A stretch of DNA of 9,188 nt from an uncultured Burkholderiaceae bacterium. GTDB lineage: Bacteria; Pseudomonadota; Gammaproteobacteria; Burkholderiales; Burkholderiaceae. The stretch spans positions 1 to 9,188 of the forward strand of contig CALMCK010000061.1 in the NCBI GenBank assembly GCA_937862845.1. The letters run 5' to 3'. This document shows positions 4,830 through 9,188 of the stretch, piece after piece (positions within the stretch are counted from its first letter, which is position 1; each line of letters opens with the position of its first letter). Below the pieces are notes generated by a model, which was given only the letters and a program-made list of their open reading frames with translations, did no database searches and was not told where the DNA came from. A program made the position numbers and the translations under genes.

Positions 4830-5798
4830 TCACGCCACATAACGGCGGGTCGGTAAACCTGCGGTCTCCACCTGTATTTTTAAAATGAATCCATTCGCGG
4901 GATAGTCGGCAAGCTCGTCCTCTGGGCGATTGCCTGTGGTGGTGACGATGAGGGTTTTTAAATCAGCGCCGCCGAAGCAGACCATGGTCGGGCAACGCGC
5001 GGGCAGCATGAGGCGTTGGATGATGTCGCCCGTCGGTGAGAGTTGCACGACTTGACCGCCTTCAAACTGCGCATTCCAATAATTGCCCGCACTGTCCACC
5101 GCCGCGCCGTCGGGGCGACCTTGATAGACTGTGCCCGCTTCTTTGGCCTGCGCTTGCGTTTGGCTTTGGTAGAAGGCACGGCGATTGCTCAATGCGGTTT
5201 CAATCGGTTGACTGGCATCAAAATCATACACATATGATGTGTGTGCTTGCGTGTCGGCATGGTGCACGCGATGACCGTCTGGACTCATTGCCCAGCCATT
5301 GGATGTGATGGTGCCCCATTGATTTTGTGGCGCGTGCGGTGCGTCCTCGCCGAGGGCTGTGTGCAGCGTGCCTTTTTCGAGACAATACAGCGACGCGCCG
5401 TTGTGGGTTTTAGGGGCAAACAATGAGCCGACCCAAAAGCGTCCCGCCGCATCGACACCGCCGTCGTTGAACCGTATCGTGCTCGTGTCATACGGCGCGT
5501 CGAGAAACACCGCGAGCGTCACATCGCCCGCGGGTGTGGCGGGGTCAAATCGAGCCAAACCCGCGCGCAGTGCGACGATGAGTGTGCCGTCGGTGCTGAT
5601 GCACAACGCACCGGGGTCGCTCGCATCGGTTTGCGGCAATTGCCATAAAGTGTGAACCTCATCGAACGTGTGGCGATGGATTTGGCGATTCGGAATGTCT
5701 ATCCAATACCAACAACTCGCCGCGTCGTCCCAGACGGGTGATTCGGCGAGGCCTGCGCGAGTGGTTGGTGTGCCGTAGAGGGTGTTGATGTTGGTCAT
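4830..5798 (-). CDS. SMP-30/gluconolactonase/LRE family beta-propeller hydrolase
   Basis: This 322-residue six-bladed beta-propeller protein belongs to the SMP-30/gluconolaconase-like family. Such enzymes hydrolyse sugar lactones using one divalent metal ion. Expected metal and substrate residues are present: Glu19 in AESPVWD, Asn111 in RFNDGG, Asn167 in TSNGWAMSPDG and Asp230 in RPDGAAVD. The sequence WYWIDI (30-35) is also typical. The protein is a little longer than the usual 290-300 residues, partly through an insertion near 150-165 and a Gln-rich stretch at 211-219. There is no signal peptide, so it is cytosolic. The ribosome binding site before the ATG is weak. It stands alone between a convergent and a divergent neighbour, so the sugar substrate cannot be deduced from context. 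Confidence 0.88.
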   Translation of the reverse strand: MTNINTLYGTPTTRAGLAESPVWDDAASCWYWIDIPNRQIHRHTFDEVHTLWQLPQTDASDPGALCISTDGTLIVALRAGLARFDPATPAGDVTLAVFLDAPYDTSTIRFNDGGVDAAGRFWVGSLFAPKTHNGASLYCLEKGTLHTALGEDAPHAPQNQWGTITSNGWAMSPDGHRVHHADTQAHTSYVYDFDASQPIETALSNRRAFYQSQTQAQAKEAGTVYQGRPDGAAVDSAGNYWNAQFEGGQVVQLSPTGDIIQRLMLPARCPTMVCFGGADLKTLIVTTTGNRPEDELADYPANGFILKIQVETAGLPTRRYVA

Positions 5799-5822
5799 GG
5801 TGTTCTGCTTTTTAAAATTAAA

Positions 5823-5828
5823 ATTATA
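5823..5828 (-). promoter_or_regulatory. Sigma-70 -10 box for the SMP-30-like gene
   Basis: On the minus strand bases 5828-5823 read TATAAT, a perfect -10 hexamer, 24 bases before the start codon and embedded in an AT-rich stretch. The -35 region at 16-18 bases is poor, so activity may depend on an activator or UP-like AT content. In the rest of this divergent region, TAAAAT (5861-5866, + strand) might serve the nnrD-like gene, without a good -35. Confidence 0.5.
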
Positions 5829-5922
5829 GTCGTTGATGAATGGTCATGTGTGTTTGAGCGTAAAATAAGTCAGCGACTCTGAAGTCACGCACTGATTATT
5901 TCAACCCTCAACCGCTTCCACC

Positions 5923-6774
5923 ATGATCCATCACACTCAATTATTCGCCCAGCTCACTCGCCCCGATGACAGCCACAAAGGCTTGTTTGGCAGTGTCGCC
6001 ATTGTCGGTGGCAACATCGGCATGGTCGGTGCCAGCGTGTTGGCTGGCCGTTCTGCGTTTGCCACAGGTGCGGGCAAGGTCTGGTTAAACGCGCTCGATG
6101 CGCGTCTCGCCGTTGACGTCACTGCTCCAGAGTTAATGGTGCGTGGCGCGATGGATGACTTGAGCGGCGCGGATGCGGTGGCGGTTGGCATGGGATTGGG
6201 GCAAGACACCACCGCACACCACGCCTTTATGCACGCATTGAGCCACACGGACAAGCCACTCATTATGGATGCCGACGCGCTGAATTTATTGGCACTCGAG
6301 GCAAACGATGCTGCGCCGCTGCGCCATGGCTTGCGCGCACACCGTGGCGCCAACATCCTCACGCCGCACCCCGCAGAAGCCGCGCGATTGCTTGGCTGCA
6401 CCGTGGCAGAAGTTCAGGCCAATCGCGTCACCTGCGCACAAAAAATCGCCGCGCAATACACCAGCGTCACCGTCCTTAAAGGCAGCGCCAGCATCATCGC
6501 TCACCCAGATGGCAATCATCACATCAACACCACAGGCAATGCCGCGCTCGCCGTCGCAGGTCAAGGTGACGTGCTGTCAGGCGTCATCGTCGCGCTGCTC
6601 GCACAAGGCTTGAGCGCCTTTGACGCCGCTTGCCTCGCGGTGTACTGGCATGGTTTGGCGGGCGAGCTGTACGCCTTTGAGGCAGGTGGCACTGTGGGGC
6701 TCGCCGCCAGCGCGATGCCATCATTGCTCAGCCGTGTCATCAATCGATGGCGCGCCGAGCAAGCCTTGCGATGA
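5923..6774 (+). CDS. nnrD: ADP-dependent NAD(P)H-hydrate dehydratase (standalone YjeF C-terminal domain)
   Basis: This 283-residue ribokinase-like enzyme repairs damaged (S)-NAD(P)H hydrate to NAD(P)H using ADP. Motifs in order are HKGLFG (18-23), VGGNIGMVGA (28-37), MDADALN (115-121), LTPHPAEAARLL (146-157), VLKG (184-187) and the anion-hole/catalytic segment TTGNAALAVAGQGDVLSG (203-220) with catalytic Asp216. The canonical loop is usually GGxGD, so AGQGD is a conservative variation. The N-terminal epimerase domain found in E. coli-type fused YjeF is absent; the epimerase must be encoded elsewhere. The KGxFG position near residue 20 supports ATG 5923, although no Shine-Dalgarno is visible. 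The next gene follows after 98 bases on the same strand. Confidence 0.92.
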   Translation: MIHHTQLFAQLTRPDDSHKGLFGSVAIVGGNIGMVGASVLAGRSAFATGAGKVWLNALDARLAVDVTAPELMVRGAMDDLSGADAVAVGMGLGQDTTAHHAFMHALSHTDKPLIMDADALNLLALEANDAAPLRHGLRAHRGANILTPHPAEAARLLGCTVAEVQANRVTCAQKIAAQYTSVTVLKGSASIIAHPDGNHHINTTGNAALAVAGQGDVLSGVIVALLAQGLSAFDAACLAVYWHGLAGELYAFEAGGTVGLAASAMPSLLSRVINRWRAEQALR

Positions 6775-6872
6775 ATGCATTGACCCTTGAAGAAAATCAA
6801 TTGATGTTAAACCGTGTTGCATCAATGCCGAGCCAGCCAAACACACACCATACATTATTCAGGAGTGCAACA

Positions 6873-7280
6873 ATGCCCATCAGCCGTTACGCCAGTTTCG
6901 CCAAAAAAACCGCCCGCATCGCAGGTCGCCCCACCACATTCACCCTTGCCGTATCTGTCATCGCCGTCTGGCTCATCACGGGCCCGATTTTTCAGTACAG
7001 CGACACATGGCAGCTCGTCATCAACACCGCAACCACCATCATCACCTTCATCATGGTGTTTCTCATCCAAAACACGCAAAACCGAGACACCGCCGCCATG
7101 CAAATCAAACTCGACGAGCTGATTCGCGCCACAAGCGGTGCACACAATGCATTGCTTGATTTAGAAGAACTCGAAGAACACGAGCTCGAAGCCTTTCGCA
7201 GTCGCTACGAAAAACTCGCCGAGCAATCGCGCAGTTTGTTAAAAGGTGGCCAGCTGGACACCGACACATCAGAGGTTTAA
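6873..7280 (+). CDS. Small membrane protein, 'low affinity iron permease' family
   Basis: This 135-residue inner-membrane protein has two predicted transmembrane helices (about 22-39 and 48-66). Between them and just after lie the family blocks WLITGPIFQYSDTWQLVIN (33-51) and FLIQNTQNRDTAAMQIKLDELIRA (63-86). A charged, probably helical or coiled-coil C-terminus follows (DLEELEEHELEAFRSRYEKL region). It matches the Iron_permease family, named after a yeast low-affinity iron transporter. Bacterial members are short and their transport role is unproven. AGGAG (6861-6865), 7 bases upstream, fixes the start at ATG 6873; longer versions in the same frame overlap the nnrD gene and are unlikely. No convincing own promoter was seen in the 98-base gap. 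The stop codon overlaps that of the convergent DUF924 gene. Confidence 0.88.
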   Translation: MPISRYASFAKKTARIAGRPTTFTLAVSVIAVWLITGPIFQYSDTWQLVINTATTIITFIMVFLIQNTQNRDTAAMQIKLDELIRATSGAHNALLDLEELEEHELEAFRSRYEKLAEQSRSLLKGGQLDTDTSEV

Positions 7281-7822
7281 AAGGACGAATTCGGCTCTTG
7301 TAAAAAATCCAATTCCGCCTGCGTGGATGCACGCCCCAAAATCGCATTGCGATGCGGGTAGCGGCCAAACTGCTCAATGATGCGCAGGTGTTTGGCTTCA
7401 AACTCTGCGTTAAACGGATTCATGCCTGGCAGGCCAAATAGTTCAACAGCCTTTTGATGAATGGTGAGCGACTCGCTGTGCATGAACGGCATGTATAAAA
7501 ACGCGCGCTCATCGGCGGACAGCTGCTTGTGTTCAGGCAATAAAATTGCTTCCTGAGCCAGTTCCAGTGCCAACGCATCACTGGCGAATGCGGCTGCGGT
7601 GTCGCGAAACATATTGCGTGAAAACTGATCCAACACAATAATCTCCGCCAAGCGCCCCTTGATGTCGTCGCGCCATACGGACAGCTCGCCCGCCATCGCT
7701 GCAGTATGAGTCTCACCGAAGCGGCTTGTGATGAGCAGGTCAAAATCAGAGTCTTTGTCCCACCAAAATTTCGGTGTGATGTCATGAAACCAAAATTGTA
7801 AAATATCCTGTGGTTGAATCAT
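7277..7822 (-). CDS. DUF924 family protein
   Basis: This 181-residue all-helical (TPR-like) cytosolic protein of unknown function is found in many proteobacteria. Family features are the N-terminal ILQFWFHD and FWW (7-21), LAEIIVLDQFSRNMFRDTA (58-76) with its FASD follow-up, LYMPFMHSES (109-118), FGRYPHRNAILGR (152-164) and the C-terminal FLQEPNSSF. Length is standard. AGGA (complement of 7829-7832) lies 6 bases before the ATG. A TATATT-like box occurs about 30 bases upstream, complement of 7854-7859, but has no clear -35. Transcription more likely comes from the VOC gene 42 bases upstream. The intergenic sequence contains a duplicated GAGTGGT. No biochemical role is proposed. Confidence 0.9.
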   Translation of the reverse strand: MIQPQDILQFWFHDITPKFWWDKDSDFDLLITSRFGETHTAAMAGELSVWRDDIKGRLAEIIVLDQFSRNMFRDTAAAFASDALALELAQEAILLPEHKQLSADERAFLYMPFMHSESLTIHQKAVELFGLPGMNPFNAEFEAKHLRIIEQFGRYPHRNAILGRASTQAELDFLQEPNSSF

Positions 7823-7864
7823 GTTGTGTCCTGAGTGGTGAGTGGTGATGGTAAATATAAAAAT

Positions 7865-8260
7865 TCAAGCCGAATACGGCGCATCAATCAAGCGTTGTGA
7901 AATCCACCAAAGATTACCATGCGCATCGCGCACGCCACCTTGACGGTCATCGTACGGCATGTCCGCGACCGCCATTTCCAATGTGGCACCATGGTCCAGT
8001 GCGCGCTTCATTGCCGCATCGGCATCTTCGACATACAAATAATAACTCGCAGACATCGCAGGATAATGCGCCGTCGCCTCGCTCACCATCACCGTCGAGC
8101 CGCCTAAGCGAATCTGAGCATTGGCAATCTGACCATCGGGACGCAGCGTGCGGCACGTCTCGACGCCCGCCAATCCCTCGATGAGAAAACGCACAAACGC
8201 CTGAGCATCATGTACGAAAAAATAAGGTGTGACGGTGTTGAAATTGGGTGGGATGTGCAT
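7865..8260 (-). CDS. VOC superfamily (PhnB/glyoxalase-like) protein
   Basis: This 131-residue protein has the paired beta-alpha-beta-beta-beta modules of the vicinal oxygen chelate superfamily. It shows TPYFFVHDAQAFVRFL at the N-terminus (11-26), a second module starting YYLYVEDADAAMKRALDHGA (73-92), and the PhnB-type ending MPYDDRQGGVRDAHGNLWWI (101-120). Members bind a metal and act as glyoxalases, dioxygenases or resistance proteins, or have no known reaction; the substrate here cannot be inferred. The ribosome binding site is weak (AAAGAA region). A TACAAT-like box (complement of 8290-8295) lies 30 bases upstream, without a good -35. It lies 40 bases after the YdjM-like gene and 42 before DUF924, all on the minus strand, so it is probably part of one transcript. 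Confidence 0.88.
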   Translation of the reverse strand: MHIPPNFNTVTPYFFVHDAQAFVRFLIEGLAGVETCRTLRPDGQIANAQIRLGGSTVMVSEATAHYPAMSASYYLYVEDADAAMKRALDHGATLEMAVADMPYDDRQGGVRDAHGNLWWISQRLIDAPYSA

Positions 8261-8300
8261 GGTGTTCTTTCAAAAAATGTCGTCGCAAAATTGTAAGAGA

Positions 8301-8825
8301 TCAATTCAATCGCCTGCGCCACCAGCGAAAAACAAAAACTGCCAGCACAGCAGGCAACCAAACCCAAAGGGCTTCTGAATACAAAACAGTTAAACCGCGT
8401 TCAGAGAAAAAGCCCACGCCAATCGGCGAAACAGCAATCGGCCGCCATGGCAAAAAATAACGGGTCAAGTCAAACGGCCAAAACGCCGCCACACCCAAAC
8501 CACCCGTGGTCATTGCATCCAACGTCAGATGTGACGCCATCGACACAAAGGCCACTGCAAAAATTGTGATGCGCTTTGCACGCAAGCCACGGTGAAAAAG
8601 CGTCAGCAGCAAAGCACACACACAAGCGAAAAACAATGAATGTGTGAAGCCACGATGTCCCCATGGCGAAGCGTAAGCGATGCCGAACTTAAAACCCAGC
8701 ACATCAAAATCAGGAGCGATGGCGCACAGCATGCCGAGCACGGTCAGGCGCCGATTGATTTTTTTCAAACCAAACCCAGCAGCCAGCGCCAGCGGTATGG
8801 CGACGTGAGAAAAAATGGTGGCCAT
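8301..8825 (-). CDS. YdjM-like membrane-bound metal-dependent hydrolase (DUF457)
   Basis: This 174-residue integral membrane protein of the YdjM/DUF457 group belongs to the phospholipase C/P1 nuclease-like metal-dependent hydrolase family. Conserved polar residues lie at helix ends: His7, Asp39 and Asp41 (APDFDV), His57 with HRGFTHS (57-63), and SHLTLDAMTTGG (98-109) with His99 and Asp103. Several hydrophobic segments alternate with these motifs, near 8-20, 64-78, 86-98 and 150-166. The C-terminus ends in an Arg-rich cytosolic tail. In E. coli ydjM is LexA-regulated; no LexA box was recognised here. AAGG (complement of 8834-8837) is 8 bases before the ATG. The substrate is unknown. Confidence 0.88.
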   Translation of the reverse strand: MATIFSHVAIPLALAAGFGLKKINRRLTVLGMLCAIAPDFDVLGFKFGIAYASPWGHRGFTHSLFFACVCALLLTLFHRGLRAKRITIFAVAFVSMASHLTLDAMTTGGLGVAAFWPFDLTRYFLPWRPIAVSPIGVGFFSERGLTVLYSEALWVWLPAVLAVFVFRWWRRRLN

Positions 8826-8999
8826 GCAACTAACCTTTGGATACGAAATGGGCGATGTGCCTGCTGTATGAAAACGGCAGGCTGTGTGCCCGCCGCCTGC
8901 GCTTATACTTCTGAAACCATGTTGAAGCCACCCTATATCAACCGCTTGCCATCAAATGGCATGTCCATCTCGGCCATCCGTGAAATTGCCACTGATGAA
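8826..8999. other. Intergenic region between the ZIP transporter end and the YdjM-like gene
   Basis: These 174 bases hold an inverted repeat, GCCTGC (8859-8864) with GCAGGC (8877-8882), extendable by three pairs including one G-U and lacking a T-tract on either side. They also hold a small hairpin, TGCCAT (8947-8952) with ATGGCA (8956-8961). TATACT (8904-8909, + strand) resembles a -10 box but has no recognisable -35. A 47-codon plus-strand frame from ATG 8919 runs antisense into the ZIP gene; its sequence resembles no family known to me and it is not called as a gene. Confidence 0.4.
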
Positions 9000-9188
9000 T
9001 CACGACGCCATCAACTGAATACTCCAAAACACCATAAACCCCGCAAAAAGCCACAGGGTTGACACAGGTTTCTCCTCGACGGTGTGTGCTTCAACCAGCA
9101 ACTCGTCGGTCACCAAATACAACAATGCAGCGACGCCAAACGCTAAAATCGCGCTGATGGTTAGAGTCGATGCACCTGTGAGCAAGTA
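9000..9188 (-). CDS. ZIP family metal transporter, C-terminal fragment (cut by window edge)
   Basis: Only the last 62 codons are in the window; the gene continues beyond base 9188. The segment AALLYLVTDELLVEAH is the highly conserved transmembrane helix of ZIP transporters, with Glu and His residues that line the metal path. A short charged loop (TVEEKP) and a final hydrophobic helix (LWLFAGFMVFWSIQLM) follow and end just before the stop. ZIP proteins move zinc, iron or other divalent metals into the cytoplasm. Specificity cannot be judged from this end. The fragment shows no sign of frameshift or decay. Confidence 0.85.
   Translation of the reverse strand, partial: YLLTGASTLTISAILAFGVAALLYLVTDELLVEAHTVEEKPVSTLWLFAGFMVFWSIQLMAS

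Noticed and set aside
5937..6401. 154-codon minus-strand frame inside the nnrD-like gene
   Set aside because: It is a typical high-GC antisense shadow, Ala/Ser/Pro-rich without motifs; the sense frame carries all dehydratase motifs.
6747..6872. N-terminal extension of the iron-permease-family protein
   Set aside because: The extra 42 codons overlap nnrD and show no family similarity, whereas AGGAG 7 bases before ATG 6873 marks a clear start.
7833..7846. Direct repeat GAGTGGT-GAGTGGT upstream of the DUF924 gene
   Set aside because: There are just two 7-base copies in a short intergenic gap with no link to a known operator. It may be slippage, so it is mentioned only in the gene entry.

Overview
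The window looks like a chromosomal segment of a betaproteobacterium (Burkholderiales or Neisseriales type). The grounds are the overlapping metX-metW pair, the MseR-like small anti-sigma factor at the head of a DUF2282/DUF692/DUF2063 operon, and the overall protein style. This is inferred from family resemblance; no rRNA or other marker gene is present. No tRNA, CRISPR array, insertion sequence or phage gene was seen.

Left part (1-2694, + strand): a bufferin-type metallophore (RiPP) operon. It holds a short zinc-type anti-sigma factor, two tandem DUF2282 precursor proteins, the DUF692/MNIO maturase BufB and its DUF2063 partner BufC. The first precursor carries a lipobox and should be membrane-anchored; the second has a cleavable signal peptide. 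Their four core cysteines have identical spacing. Two terminator-like hairpins sit between the precursors and the enzymes, so the structural proteins should be made in excess. A candidate ECF-type promoter lies ahead of the anti-sigma gene. The cognate sigma factor is not in the window.

Middle (2695-4800, + strand): a methionine module. The non-coding stretch before metX contains a SAM-II-like riboswitch followed directly by an intrinsic terminator. Bases 2833-2842 in the aptamer loop are complementary to bases 2883-2891, which include the 5' arm of the terminator. An antiterminator is therefore visible and a SAM-OFF transcriptional switch can be proposed. metX (homoserine O-acyltransferase) and metW overlap by ATGA. 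A bidirectional terminator ends metXW and also the convergent SMP-30/gluconolactonase-like gene (4830-5798, - strand).

Right part (5799-9188): a divergent intergenic region leads to a standalone NAD(P)H-hydrate dehydratase (nnrD type) and a small two-helix membrane protein of the 'low affinity iron permease' family. The latter converges with a minus-strand cluster transcribed right to left: the C-terminal end of a ZIP metal transporter (cut by the window edge), a YdjM-like membrane metal-dependent hydrolase, a VOC/PhnB-like protein and a DUF924 protein. These look like ordinary housekeeping or accessory genes. The strongest signals are the dual-precursor bufferin operon and the SAM-II switch.
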